From Colwellia sp. TT2012 (lineage in GTDB: Bacteria > Pseudomonadota > Gammaproteobacteria > Enterobacterales > Alteromonadaceae), in assembly GCF_001440345.1 (NCBI RefSeq), contig NZ_LJYX01000003.1:1-64000 (forward strand): DNA of 64,000 nt, read 5' to 3'. Position 1 is the first letter of the stretch, and each line of letters starts with the position of its first letter. A program made the position numbers and the translations under genes. Under the pieces are notes generated by a model. It made no database searches, was not told the origin of the DNA, and saw nothing but the letters and a program-made list of their open reading frames with translations. Below are positions 45,175 to 54,526 of the stretch, one piece after another.

Positions 45175-46242
45175 GTGACAGAATTAAAAAATGATACCTA
45201 TTTACGTGCGCTATTAAAGCAACCAGTAGATTACACGCCGGTATGGATGATGCGTCAAGCGGGTCGTTATTTACCTGAGTATCGTGAAGTACGTAAAGGG
45301 GCCGGTGACTTTATGTCGGTATGTAAAAATGCTGAGCTAGCATGTGAAGTAACATTGCAACCGTTACGTCGTTTTCCCTTAGATGCGGCTATTTTGTTTA
45401 GTGATATATTAACTATTCCTGATGCCATGGGCTTAGGTTTGTACTTTGAAACAGGTGAAGGTCCTAAATTTGAGCGTCCAATTACGTGTAAAGCCGATAT
45501 TGATAAAATTGCCGTCCCTGATCCAGAAGATGAGTTAGGTTATGTCATGAATGCCGTGCGTACTATTCGCAAAGAATTGAAAGGTGAAGTACCGCTTATT
45601 GGGTTTTCAGGTAGTCCTTGGACATTAGCCACTTACATGATTGAAGGTGGCAGCTCGAAAGCTTTCACTAAAATCAAAAAAATGATGTTTTCTGAGCCAC
45701 AAACCTTACATTTATTGCTTGATAAGTTAGCTGATTCAGTCATTAGTTACTTAAATGCGCAAATTGCGGCTGGTGTACAATCAGTGATGGTATTTGATAC
45801 GTGGGGCGGCGTATTATCGCCACGTGATTACAACTACTTTTCATTGCAATACATGGCGAAAATCGTTGCTGGTTTAACTCGCCATAATGAAGGTCGTAAA
45901 GTACCAGTAACATTATTTACTAAAAATGGCGGCATGTGGTTAGAATCTATCGCAGCGACAGGTTGTGATGCAGTTGGCTTAGATTGGACCATTGATATTG
46001 AAAATGCTAAGGCACGTGTTGGTGATAAAGTTGCTCTACAAGGCAATATGGACCCGTCAATGTTATACGCGCCATTGCCACGTATTGAACAAGAAGTTTC
46101 AAAAATTCTAGCAGGTTTTGGTGACGGTGGTACAGGTCATGTATTTAACCTAGGCCACGGTATTCATCCTGATGTAGATCCTGAGCATGCGGGTCACTTC
46201 ATCGAATCAGTGCATCGTTTAAGTAAGCCTTATCACAAGTGA
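45175..46242 (+). CDS. hemE: Uroporphyrinogen decarboxylase
   Basis: Haem synthesis enzyme that decarboxylates uroporphyrinogen III to coproporphyrinogen III. The GTG at 45175 gives [14 protein letters not shown], which aligns with residue 1 of E. coli HemE; the TTG at 45172 is one codon longer and unlikely. The substrate-binding motifs [16 protein letters not shown] and [18 protein letters not shown] are present, as is [11 protein letters not shown] at the C-terminus. Length 355 is normal. Confidence 0.96.
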   Translation: MTELKNDTYLRALLKQPVDYTPVWMMRQAGRYLPEYREVRKGAGDFMSVCKNAELACEVTLQPLRRFPLDAAILFSDILTIPDAMGLGLYFETGEGPKFERPITCKADIDKIAVPDPEDELGYVMNAVRTIRKELKGEVPLIGFSGSPWTLATYMIEGGSSKAFTKIKKMMFSEPQTLHLLLDKLADSVISYLNAQIAAGVQSVMVFDTWGGVLSPRDYNYFSLQYMAKIVAGLTRHNEGRKVPVTLFTKNGGMWLESIAATGCDAVGLDWTIDIENAKARVGDKVALQGNMDPSMLYAPLPRIEQEVSKILAGFGDGGTGHVFNLGHGIHPDVDPEHAGHFIESVHRLSKPYHK

Positions 46243-46249
46243 TCCTTGG

Positions 46250-46317
46250 TATATATCCGTTACCATTCAAAGTGCTCAAGCACTCTGAAACATGCCTCTT
46301 GAATGGTCACGGGTATA
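46250..46317. repeat. Dispersed palindrome, fuller copy
   Basis: The left arm TATATCCGTTACCATTCAA and the right arm TTGAATGGTCACGGGTATA are inverted with a few mismatches, around GCTCAAGCACTCTGAAACA. It lies directly after hemE. The centre and right arm recur at 44013-44064. Confidence 0.6.
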
Positions 46318-46380
46318 AGTAAATATATAAGCAACTGTAGTTAGAGTAAACCTATAACCTGCGCTTATATTAAAGACAAT

Positions 46381-46437
46381 AAAGCCGTTGTTAACTTAAC
46401 CTATCTTAAACTAGGGTAAGTTAGCGCGGCTTTTTTA
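46381..46437 (+). terminator. Long hairpin terminator after hemE
   Basis: AAAGCCG pairs with CGGCTTT, and further in TAACTTA pairs with TAAGTTA; six T residues follow. It is the probable end of the hemE transcript. Confidence 0.7.
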
Positions 46438-46717
46438 TTGGCAACGTTTAGCTAAGCTCGTTAGCTTGGCCTAATTACCCTCATTAACTGTGTGTTTTTT
46501 TCAACCTAACCTGCTGCCAACTTAAGTGCTTTGCCATTTAAACTAATTTACATATACTGTTACATTCTTTAAAGAAAACAATGCCTAACTGCATTTATTT
46601 TTAAATAACAATAGGTTATTAGGTATCCTTTAGCTGTTAACACCATCAGACACCCTCGTTTTTATAAAATAACTGCAAGCTGTTCTTGTGTTGTGGTGTG
46701 CTGGTGATGTATAACAC
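46438..46717. other. Intergenic region before the GntR-ABC operon
   Basis: I see no gene, RNA or repeat here. The last bases probably include the promoter of the operon, with a TATAAC box near 46710. Confidence 0.35.
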
Positions 46718-46736
46718 TAATATCTTTTTGGTATTA
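46718..46736 (+). promoter_or_regulatory. Possible GntR operator
   Basis: TAATATC and GGTATTA flank five T residues (six of seven arm positions pair). It lies between a -10-like TATAAC and the start of the GntR gene, a fitting place for autorepression. Confidence 0.35.
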
Positions 46737-46751
46737 TTCAAGGAAAAGGGC

Positions 46752-47129
46752 ATGACACCTCAATGGGATCCAGATAAACCAATATACCTACAACTGTATC
46801 AGCAAGTAATCACTCGTATTTTAGATGGTTATATCAAGGAAGGCGAAGCTTTACCTTCAGTAAGGAAAGTGGCGGCTGAATATCAGCTGAATCCAATTAC
46901 TATTTCAAAGGCGTATCAAATGTTACAGGACGAAAAAGTTGTCGAGAAACAACGTGGTAAAGGCTTGTTTGTTATACCTGGAGCACAAGAGTTGATGCTA
47001 AATAGAGAGCGTGATAGCTTTTTATCGCACCAATGGCCAGAAATACTAATGCAAATTTCACGACTTAAATTGTCAGCAGAGCAGTTACTGTCAGTTAATG
47101 TGAATAACCCAGTGGAAGGTAAGGTATGA
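46752..47129 (+). CDS. GntR-family regulator, YtrA type
   Basis: A 125-residue DNA-binding protein of the short YtrA branch, which has only a winged helix and a small dimerisation tail. The motif PIYLQLYQQVITRILDGYIK is followed by GEALPSVRKVAAEYQLNPIT and the recognition helix, VSKAYQMLQDEKVV-like in ISKAYQMLQDEKVVEKQRGK. Start at the ATG 46752, with AGGAAAAGGG before it. Such genes usually repress their own ABC exporter operon. Its end overlaps the ABC gene by four bases. Confidence 0.9.
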   Translation: MTPQWDPDKPIYLQLYQQVITRILDGYIKEGEALPSVRKVAAEYQLNPITISKAYQMLQDEKVVEKQRGKGLFVIPGAQELMLNRERDSFLSHQWPEILMQISRLKLSAEQLLSVNVNNPVEGKV

Positions 47130-47983
47130 GCTCACTCATTTCAATTTCAAATTTAAATAAATCCTATGGTAATAAAAAAGTATTGTCAGGGATTAATTTA
47201 TCCGTTAATGCCGGACAAATTGTGGGCTTAGTTGGCCCAAATGGCGCAGGAAAAACTACTTGTTTACAAGCTATTTTAGGCTTGACAGATTTTGAAGGTG
47301 ATATCAGTGTCTTAGGTCATCACCCGAGAAAAGACCGGGTAAACATGCTTAAGGATGTCGCTTATATTGCTGATGTGGCTATTTTACCAAAATGGTTGAA
47401 AGTGTCACAAGCTTTAAGTTATATGCAAGAGATCCACCCAAATTTTTCTATTGAAAAGGCGCAAGCGTTTTTGGCTAAAACCAATATTGAGTTAAAAGAT
47501 AAGGTGAAAGCATTATCTAAAGGTATGGTAGCGCAATTGCACTTAGCACTTATTTTAGCAATTGATGCCAAGGTGCTTATTTTAGACGAGCCAACCTTGG
47601 GTTTAGATATTTTGACTCGCCGTCAGTTTTATAGTCACTTACTGGAAGATTTTTATACTGAAGATAAGTGCATTGTTATCACTACCCATCAAATTGAAGA
47701 AATTGAACATATCTTAACGGACGTTGCTTTTATACAAAAAGGCAAGATTGTACTTGCTCAGAGCACCGATGAGATAAGACAGCGTTTTAATCTGGTATCG
47801 GTAAGCAACGAGCATGTCCCACAAGCGGATGAGTTAAAACCGTTATTTAAAAATAGCATGATGGGGCTGACTACCATGTTATTTGATAATCAAGATAAAG
47901 CTACTTTACAGGGCTTAGGCAAGGTTAGTGTACCTAGTTTGGCTGATGTTTTTGTTGGTGTAATGAATAAGGAGACTTGCTAA
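47126..47983 (+). CDS. ABC transporter ATP-binding protein
   Basis: A 285-residue ATPase with Walker A GPNGAGKTT, a signature LSKGMVAQLHLALILA, Walker B VLILDEPTLGLD and a switch His in ITTHQIEE. The Q-loop region reads DVAYIADVAILP. It overlaps the GntR gene by four bases and the permease by seven, so the three form one operon. The substrate is unknown; YtrA-linked exporters often respond to cell-wall stress or antibiotics. Confidence 0.92.
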   Translation: MSSLISISNLNKSYGNKKVLSGINLSVNAGQIVGLVGPNGAGKTTCLQAILGLTDFEGDISVLGHHPRKDRVNMLKDVAYIADVAILPKWLKVSQALSYMQEIHPNFSIEKAQAFLAKTNIELKDKVKALSKGMVAQLHLALILAIDAKVLILDEPTLGLDILTRRQFYSHLLEDFYTEDKCIVITTHQIEEIEHILTDVAFIQKGKIVLAQSTDEIRQRFNLVSVSNEHVPQADELKPLFKNSMMGLTTMLFDNQDKATLQGLGKVSVPSLADVFVGVMNKETC

Positions 47984-48888
47984 TGAATGTTTCAATAATG
48001 AAAGCCTCAATTAAAAAAGAGTTATGGGAATTTAATGGTATGTTGACTTGGGTGCCAGTCACCTTAGCCGGCGTCTTTATTTTTATTCCGTTACTTAGTT
48101 TGATTTTAACTGGCATTGATATGCAAGCGGTACTAGTAGAGCTTGAGCATATAACGAAATTTCAACAATCCGATCGCTTAGGTGAGTTCTTCTTTGTTTC
48201 GGCCATTGCCTTATTTAGTCCTTTTATTGCCATTGGTTTTATTGTGCAAGTTTATTACTTTGTTACCTGCTTATTTGATGAACGGCGCGACCAATCGGTA
48301 ATGTTTTGGCGTTCGTTACCTGTTTCTGATGAGATGACCATTGCCAGTAAACTGTTAACAGGAGCTATTGTTATTCCGGTGATCTTTTTCGCTGCGGCGA
48401 CCTTACTCATGGTACTTATGCTAGTATTTGCCGTTGTGGCTTGCATCATATTATCAATAGGTTTTGATATCTCTTTATGGGGCATGTTGGCTAGCGCTAA
48501 TATATTGAGTGGTGTCGGCTATATTTGGTTAACACTTGTGCCTATGGCTATTTGGTTACTGCCGTTATATAGCTGGTTAATGCTGGCCTCAATTTATGCT
48601 AATAAAGCACCATTTTTATGGGCAGTATTACCTATTGTTACGCTATTAGTGATTGAAGCCATTGTGGTGAATTATTTACATCTATCGCAACCCTTCTTTG
48701 GGCATTTCTTGATGGATTACTTCTCTATAACGCCAGACCACCTTGTTGATATGTCGGTAGCGCAAGAGCAGTCTCGCTCGGTAGCACTAAAATTATTGAT
48801 AGCACAAATTGATTACCGCACGGTATTGGTATCCGCAGGCTTATTATTTGCAACTTATTGGTTTAGAGTGAATAAGCAAGAAAGTTAA
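47977..48888 (+). CDS. ABC-2 type permease
   Basis: A 303-residue inner-membrane protein with six hydrophobic segments (for example WVPVTLAGVFIFIPLLSLIL, FFVSAIALFSPFIAIGFIV, VIPVIFFAAATLLMVLMLVF). It contains the short charged loop FDERRDQSVMFWRSLPVSDE after the second or third segment, typical for ABC-2 permeases. It works with the ATPase encoded just upstream. The substrate is unknown. Confidence 0.85.
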   Translation: MLMNVSIMKASIKKELWEFNGMLTWVPVTLAGVFIFIPLLSLILTGIDMQAVLVELEHITKFQQSDRLGEFFFVSAIALFSPFIAIGFIVQVYYFVTCLFDERRDQSVMFWRSLPVSDEMTIASKLLTGAIVIPVIFFAAATLLMVLMLVFAVVACIILSIGFDISLWGMLASANILSGVGYIWLTLVPMAIWLLPLYSWLMLASIYANKAPFLWAVLPIVTLLVIEAIVVNYLHLSQPFFGHFLMDYFSITPDHLVDMSVAQEQSRSVALKLLIAQIDYRTVLVSAGLLFATYWFRVNKQES

Positions 48889-48944
48889 AGTAGCGGAATT
48901 ATCCTAGCTTGTTTATTAATAAACGAATAATAAACAAATAAAAA

Positions 48945-48977
48945 TCGATATTTACTCAGTAAATATCGCTTTTTTAT
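48945..48977 (+). terminator. Terminator of the GntR-ABC operon
   Basis: CGATATTTAC and GTAAATATCG with loop TCA, followed by CTTTTTT. Confidence 0.8.
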
Positions 48978-49034
48978 CATTAGATTTTGTTAACAGCCTA
49001 GCTTACGCAGATTATGGCTAATAAAGCAGGCCAT

Positions 49035-49063
49035 AAAAAAGGTACTTAACAAGTACCTTTTTT
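49035..49063. terminator. Second hairpin between the ABC operon and metJ
   Basis: AAAAAAGGTACT and AGTACCTTTTTT with a four-base loop; bidirectional in form. It lies about 180 bases past the metJ stop codon. The rest of 48889-49240 shows no gene. Confidence 0.7.
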
Positions 49064-49240
49064 TTGCTCTGTTGTTACCTGCCCAAAGGCTTATAACTAA
49101 AGGGCTGCCAGCACATTAAGGATTTAAGCGTAAATCCTTTGCAAACGTCTCTACATAATGGCTGTAGCTAATTTGATTAATGCGACAACAGTGTCCTACA
49201 ACAGAGCCCTTTTTTTAGCTACTATTTTGAAGATAAATAG

Positions 49241-49570
49241 TTATTCCTCTTCGATTTCATATGCGCTAAAGTCAGTAATACCTTTTGCTTCGAGTAAACG
49301 CCTGACACTGGCAGGCAACATCTCATTATTATCCTTTGCTAAATCCTCATCGTCAGGTAAGGGCTGGCCAGTAAAAGCATGTAAAAACGCTTCACATAAC
49401 AATTCACTATTAGTGGCATGGCGAAGGTTATTTACTTGACGCCTAGTGCGTTCATCCGTCAATACTTTAAGCACGCGCAAAGGAATCGAAACGGTGATTT
49501 TCTTTACTTGCTCGCTTTTTTTACCGTGTTCGGCATAGGGATTTATGTACTCTTCATTCCACTGAGCCAT
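49241..49570 (-). CDS. metJ: Methionine repressor MetJ
   Basis: Ribbon-helix-helix repressor that uses S-adenosylmethionine as co-repressor. The 109-residue protein has the conserved core [20 protein letters not shown] and [20 protein letters not shown] then [17 protein letters not shown]. It lies divergent from metB, as in enteric bacteria, and candidate met boxes are in the region between. Confidence 0.97.
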   Translation of the reverse strand: MAQWNEEYINPYAEHGKKSEQVKKITVSIPLRVLKVLTDERTRRQVNNLRHATNSELLCEAFLHAFTGQPLPDDEDLAKDNNEMLPASVRRLLEAKGITDFSAYEIEEE

Positions 49571-49592
49571 GGATATTCCTCGGTCTTGTTAT

Positions 49593-49860
49593 AATACCAA
49601 TCGGATTAATTAATTGGTCAACTTAGAGCTACAATAGCGCGCTTAAAACAAACAAAATGGGTTAAACATAGTTATTCTATATTTCATTCATTTTTTGCTG
49701 TTATCAGTTTGCTAATGAGCTCCCTTGGGGCGATTTTAAAAGGCTCATATGCGGTGTTATTGTTATTGACAAAGGGAATAACCATTCTCTTCAATCAAAG
49801 CCTTGCCTCTAAGCCTTTTAATTATCGCTAAGTGAGCAATAAATTAGTCCGGTTGGTATT
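49593..49860. mobile_element. MITE-like element of 268 bases between metJ and metB
   Basis: Ends AATACCAATCGGATTAATTA and (complemented) AATACCAACCGGACTAATTT are inverted with about 20 of 23 positions matching. The inside has no ORF. It contains AAGGGAATAACCATT, shared with the element at 36881. A flanking target duplication was not clear. It separates the metJ start from the met boxes. Confidence 0.6.
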
Positions 49861-49916
49861 GTGTATTCGAAATTCTATTAGGGTAGATTTTACCTGCTCA
49901 ATAAAACCAGTCAAGT

Positions 49917-49932
49917 AGAAGTTTAGATGTCC
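49917..49932 (+). promoter_or_regulatory. Distal met boxes
   Basis: Two adjacent eight-base units, AGAAGTTT and AGATGTCC, each match AGACGTCT at six of eight bases. Confidence 0.45.
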
Positions 49933-49940
49933 AAAATTAC

Positions 49941-49996
49941 TTGACCCAATTAATTAAAATGTTTAGAGTTATAGACGTCCAAACATCTAAACGTAA
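49941..49996 (+). promoter_or_regulatory. metB promoter with met-box array
   Basis: TTGACC (49941-49946), 17 bases and TAGAGT (49964-49969) form a promoter. Overlapping its -10 and start point are tandem met boxes AGAGTTAT, AGACGTCC, AAACATCT and AAACGTAA (49965-49996); the second matches at seven of eight positions. MetJ binding there would block metB transcription. Confidence 0.65.
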
Positions 49997-50081
49997 ATGT
50001 GCTATATATCGGCTAAATTATCGGTAAAGCCGGCGAGAGAAAACTGTGTTTGAATACTTACTTAATTAATGGAGAAACATA

Positions 50082-51248
50082 ATGTCGATGGCTAAAACAA
50101 GTAATATTACTACTTCGGCAGTAAGAGCCGGTATCAATACCGATCAGCACCATGGTGCTGTGGTTGCTCCTATCCATCTATCCAGTACGTATTCATTAAA
50201 AGGTTTTAATGATAAACGTCAATTTGATTATTCTCGCACCGGTAATCCAACCCGAGCTAATTTTGCGGAAACGATTGCGAAATTAGAGCAAGGCAGTGTT
50301 GGTATAGTTACCAGTACCGGCATGGCAGCAGTGCATTTAATTTGTCAGCTGTTATCAACGGATGATACTGTTGTTATTCCACATGATTGTTATGGTGGCA
50401 GTTTTAGATTATTTACTCACTTAGCTAAACGCGGCTTGTTCAAACTCATCGTTGTTGACCAAAATGATCAACAAGCACTGGCTGATGCCTTAGCCCAGAA
50501 ACCCAAATTAGTATTACTTGAAAGCCCAAGCAACCCACTATTACGCTTAGTGGATATTGAAGTAGTAACTAAAGCATGCCACGGGGTAGGTGCTTTAGTA
50601 GCAGTTGATAATACTTTCTTATCCCCCGCATTGCAGCAGCCTTTAACCTTGGGCGCTGATATTGTTTTTCACTCAACCACTAAATACATTAATGGTCATA
50701 GTGATGTTGTTGGTGGTGTCTTAGTCACCAAAACTGCCGAGCTAGGTGAACAGCTAGCGTGGTGGGCAAACTGTATTGGTATTACTGGCAGTGCCTTTGA
50801 TAGCTTCTTAGCATTACGTGGTTTAAAAACTTTACCAGTAAGAATGAAGCAACATCAAGAAAATGCTCTACAAGTGGCTGACTTCCTAAAAAATCATGAT
50901 GCCATTGATGCGGTATATTTTCCCGGTTTCGCTGATCACCCAGGTCATGATATCGCCAAAAAACAACAATCTGGCTTTGGTGCTATGTTAAGTTTTGAAG
51001 TGAAAGGTGGCGTCGAAGCGGTGAAAAAGTTATTCGATAATCTTGAATTGTTCACTTTAGCGCAATCTTTAGGTGGTGTTGAGAGTTTAATAAGTCACCC
51101 ATCAACCATGACCCATGCGGGTATGGCGATAATTGACCAGTTAGCTGCGGGGATTACTCAATCTTTAGTACGCATATCTGTTGGTATTGAAGATATTGAT
51201 GATATAATAGCTGACTTAGCTCATGGTTTAGCGCAAAGCCAACAGTAA
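50082..51248 (+). CDS. metB: Cystathionine gamma-synthase
   Basis: PLP enzyme that joins O-succinylhomoserine and cysteine into cystathionine in methionine synthesis. It has 388 residues; the PLP Lys is in the motif FHSTTKYINGHSDVVGG, and SRTGNPTRANF, SSTGMAAVHLI and the specificity loop ending GVESLISHPSTMTHA fit MetB. Its last codons (ADLAHGLAQSQQ) are part of the tandem repeat that follows. Probably regulated by MetJ. Confidence 0.95.
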   Translation: MSMAKTSNITTSAVRAGINTDQHHGAVVAPIHLSSTYSLKGFNDKRQFDYSRTGNPTRANFAETIAKLEQGSVGIVTSTGMAAVHLICQLLSTDDTVVIPHDCYGGSFRLFTHLAKRGLFKLIVVDQNDQQALADALAQKPKLVLLESPSNPLLRLVDIEVVTKACHGVGALVAVDNTFLSPALQQPLTLGADIVFHSTTKYINGHSDVVGGVLVTKTAELGEQLAWWANCIGITGSAFDSFLALRGLKTLPVRMKQHQENALQVADFLKNHDAIDAVYFPGFADHPGHDIAKKQQSGFGAMLSFEVKGGVEAVKKLFDNLELFTLAQSLGGVESLISHPSTMTHAGMAIIDQLAAGITQSLVRISVGIEDIDDIIADLAHGLAQSQQ

Positions 51249-51760
51249 CTACAACTTGTTGGCTACAAAAGTATTGATGATATTTTCGTTGTAAAATAAC
51301 TAACTTAACCATGGTTTAGCACAAAGTCCACAGCAATTACAACTTGTTGGGCACGAAAACATTAATGATGTTTTCGTTGGAAAAACTAACTGACTTAGCC
51401 ATGGTTTAGCGTAAAGCCAACAATAACTACAACTTGTTGGGCACGAAAGTATTGATGATGTTTTCGTTGTAAAACAACTGACTTAACCATGGTCTAGCAC
51501 AAAGCCCACAGCAATTACAACTTGTGGGCACGAAAACATTGATGATGTTTTCGTTGGAAAAATAACTGACTTAGCCATGGTTTAGCGCAAAACCAACAGT
51601 AATTAAAACTTGTTGGGTATGAAGCTATTGATAATACTTTCGTTGGAAAAACTAACTGATTTAGCACCAAGCCGACAGTAATTGAAACTTGTTGGCGATA
51701 AAGATATTGATCTTTCGTGGGAAAAACTAACTGATTTAGTCCAAAGCCAACATTAATAAA
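51210..51760 (+). repeat. Dimeric tandem repeat array between metB and metL
   Basis: About six units of 88-90 bases plus a shorter one. The shared CATGG occurs at 51222 (inside the metB 3' end), 51310, 51400, 51488 and 51576; later units lack it but keep TTAG. Odd units share TTGTAAAA and ACTTAACCATGG; even units share TTGGAAAA and ACTTAGCCATGG, so the true period is about 178 bases. Each unit has a dyad such as CGAAAACAT-AATG-ATGTTTTCG and ACAACTTGTTGG. Confidence 0.88.
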
Positions 51761-51806
51761 CAAATTAACAATTGTGAAATAAATTCGCAGTTGAGCAGGC
51801 AGAGAG

Positions 51807-54353
51807 ATGACACAAGAAAATATTACGCTCAATAAAATTAACGAACATAAATCAGTGCTAGGGCAAGAGAGTGCTGAGCATGAATTGGTCGCTGACTTTA
51901 CTACGGAAAACAAACTAGCTAAACATGCTATTCAAGTGCACAAATTTGGTGGCAGTTCTTTAGCCACGGGAAAATGTATTAAACGTGTTGTTGAAATCAT
52001 TCGTAAGAATTGTCAGTTGAACGATATTGTCGTGGTATCAGCTAATGGTAAAAATACCGATAGTTTATTTGCAATTTATGCTCTGGTCGAACAATCAATC
52101 ACTGCACAAGCTTCGCAAACAAGTGATGAGTTAACGCAAGCCATCACTGATTTAGCGGAAAAACAAGCGCAATTAATTACTGAGATATTAAATACCAATA
52201 ATACTAAACAATTATTACTACTTTTAAGTAAAGATATAGCACAATTAACTAGCTGGCTAGCAGGTGATATTGTTCAGCATCACAATGATATTTTAGCCTT
52301 CGGTGAAGTGTGGTCAGCAAGGTTACTATCAGCGTTACTTAATGAGCAAGTTTGTCCAAGTAATAGCATAGATGCTCGTGATTTTCTCGTTATTGATAAT
52401 GATCAAAACTGTGTCGTTGATACCGCGATAAGCGCAGCGCAATTAAGAAAAAGACGTCAGTTTGGTAAGTTAGCCGTCATTACGGGTTATATCAGTAAAG
52501 ATGCGCGTGGCAATAGCTGCACCTTGGGTCGAAATGGCAGTGATTACTCTGCTACTATTATTGCTGCTTTAGTCGCTGCCGGTAATGTAACTTTATGGAC
52601 CGATGTTGATGGTATTTATAGTGCCGATCCTCGTGTAGTGCCTAACGCCAGGAAACTACATCGCTTACCTAATGGTATTGCCAAGGAATTAGGCCGTTTA
52701 GGTAATCCTGTTTTGCATGCCAAAACATTATTGCCCTTGATTAATCCACACAGTGAACATCATACCCATTTACATGTGGCCAGTAGTTTTGATCCAGAAG
52801 TTATCGGCACTGAAATTGGTAAATTTGGTCAAATAGCCAAACAAGAATTATCGGTAACTTATCTTAATGATTTATTGCTGGCACAATCAGTGAGTTTTAT
52901 CGGTGAGGCTGGTGCCAAGGCGCATGCAGAATTTTCACCTATTTGTATGGATGACAAAGAAGGCTTTATGGTCATCACCCAAACACAACAAAAAGCATTA
53001 AGTCAGTGGTTGGCTAGTCATGATGTTGAGGTTAGCTTTAAGCCAGTTGCTATTATTGCCACCGTGGGTCATAAAGTAGCAGAGCGTGGCGATATTAAAG
53101 CTCGTTTTAAACGTTCTTTAAAAACAGCCAAACCATTAAATATCGTTGGCAGTGATAATAAGCATAGTGTCATTGCTATTCTGCCAGAGGCTTGTTCGAT
53201 TGAATTATTGAATACTGTCCACCATGAAATGACCAAAGATGCTCGCCATATAGGTCTAGTTGTTGCGGGAATGGGCAATATAGGTCAACGTTTTTTAGAA
53301 TTATTACCCGCGCAACTTAATAAAGTATATGCCTTAGAAAATTTGCACCTAGTCGGCTTACTTTCCTCGAAAAAAGCATTAATCAACAATGATGGTATTG
53401 ATGTAAACCAAGCAACGTCATTATTTGTTCAAGACGCACAAACTTATGACACGGAACAGCTTATTTCTTGGCTGAGCCATCATCCATACGATGATTTAAT
53501 TGTTGTTGATATCACCCCAAGTGAAGATTTTAGCTTATTGTATGAGCAAATATTTGCTTTAGGTATTCATGTGATAGGCGCTAATAAATGGGCAGCGTCA
53601 AGCAGCACTGAGCATTATAATAATTTAGTAAATACCGCGGATAGTAATAATAGCTTGTGGCTAGGCAACACCACAGTAGGTGCAGGTTTACCGATAAACT
53701 ATGCCATTGATGATTTACGTCAAAGTGGCGATAGCATAAGTGAGTTATCCGGAATTTTTTCAGGGACACTTTCTTGGTTATTTGAAACTTTTGATGGCAG
53801 TTCTAAATTCTCAGAGCTGTTATTAAATGCCTTAGCACAAGGTATTACCGAACCTGATCCTCGTGAAGATTTATCAGGCAGAGACGTACAACGTAAATTA
53901 TTAATCTTAGCGCGTAAAGCGGGTTTTGAGTTGGCGTTAGAAGATATAGACTGTCAAAACTTAGTACCAGAAGCATTGCAATCATTATCAACTAGTGACT
54001 TTTTAGCCAGAGTTGATGAATTAGATGACTACTTTGCCACAGCGTTAAGGGAGGCAAATAATAAAGGTGCTTGTATCCGTTATGTTGCCCGTTTTAAGTA
54101 TAACGAAACCACAGGTATTAGTGCAAAAGTTAGTTTAGAGGTATTGCCACAAAGTGATGCTTTTGCCAACTTAACCCCTTGTGACAACATTTTTCAAATC
54201 AATAGCAACTGGTATAAAGATAATCCATTAATCATACGTGGACCAGGAGCTGGGCGAGATGTTACTGCCGGCGGTTTACATTCTGATCTTGTTAATATTT
54301 GTCAGCAACTTACTCACAAACACACTCAAGTCAAAATTAAAGGCATGAATTAA
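51807..54353 (+). CDS. metL: Bifunctional aspartokinase / homoserine dehydrogenase II
   Basis: Catalyses the first and third steps from aspartate toward methionine and threonine. Its 848 residues hold the kinase (VHKFGGSSLATGKCIKRVVE near residue 50, LGRNGSDYSATIIAALV), an ACT-like middle, and the dehydrogenase (GLVVAGMGNIGQRFLELLP, GTLSWLFETFDG). Before the kinase it has an extra N-terminal segment of about 45 residues. metB and metL are normally one operon; here the repeat array fills the 560-base gap. Confidence 0.93.
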   Translation: MTQENITLNKINEHKSVLGQESAEHELVADFTTENKLAKHAIQVHKFGGSSLATGKCIKRVVEIIRKNCQLNDIVVVSANGKNTDSLFAIYALVEQSITAQASQTSDELTQAITDLAEKQAQLITEILNTNNTKQLLLLLSKDIAQLTSWLAGDIVQHHNDILAFGEVWSARLLSALLNEQVCPSNSIDARDFLVIDNDQNCVVDTAISAAQLRKRRQFGKLAVITGYISKDARGNSCTLGRNGSDYSATIIAALVAAGNVTLWTDVDGIYSADPRVVPNARKLHRLPNGIAKELGRLGNPVLHAKTLLPLINPHSEHHTHLHVASSFDPEVIGTEIGKFGQIAKQELSVTYLNDLLLAQSVSFIGEAGAKAHAEFSPICMDDKEGFMVITQTQQKALSQWLASHDVEVSFKPVAIIATVGHKVAERGDIKARFKRSLKTAKPLNIVGSDNKHSVIAILPEACSIELLNTVHHEMTKDARHIGLVVAGMGNIGQRFLELLPAQLNKVYALENLHLVGLLSSKKALINNDGIDVNQATSLFVQDAQTYDTEQLISWLSHHPYDDLIVVDITPSEDFSLLYEQIFALGIHVIGANKWAASSSTEHYNNLVNTADSNNSLWLGNTTVGAGLPINYAIDDLRQSGDSISELSGIFSGTLSWLFETFDGSSKFSELLLNALAQGITEPDPREDLSGRDVQRKLLILARKAGFELALEDIDCQNLVPEALQSLSTSDFLARVDELDDYFATALREANNKGACIRYVARFKYNETTGISAKVSLEVLPQSDAFANLTPCDNIFQINSNWYKDNPLIIRGPGAGRDVTAGGLHSDLVNICQQLTHKHTQVKIKGMN

Positions 54354-54485
54354 TCAGTTCTAGCCACGTCAGTAGCATCACTCAATAGTAATCTGAGTGA
54401 AATTGGCCATGGTAACCAGTCTCAGGTGTTTTTCCGCCTAATAGGTTGGCAATGGCAACAAGCTATTGCCTTAGTGCAGTTAAAA

Positions 54486-54516
54486 AGATACTGGCTGATT
54501 CGCCGCGCCAGTATCT
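54486..54516 (-). terminator. Terminator of a lost minus-strand gene
   Basis: Ten-base arms AGATACTGGC and GCCAGTATCT; the T run follows only on the minus strand. It is ten bases after the stop codon of the relic at 54527-54724. Confidence 0.65.
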
Positions 54517-54526
54517 AACCTGTAAG

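Noticed and set aside
51210..51760. CRISPR-like array after metB
   Set aside because: Units are contiguous with no unique spacers, unit length is about 88 bases, the first unit is part of a coding region and no cas genes are near.
51515..51913. Long open frame on the minus strand across the repeat array
   Set aside because: It is a by-product of repeated units staying open in that frame and it runs into metL; no ribosome binding site, and the protein is repetitive because the DNA is.
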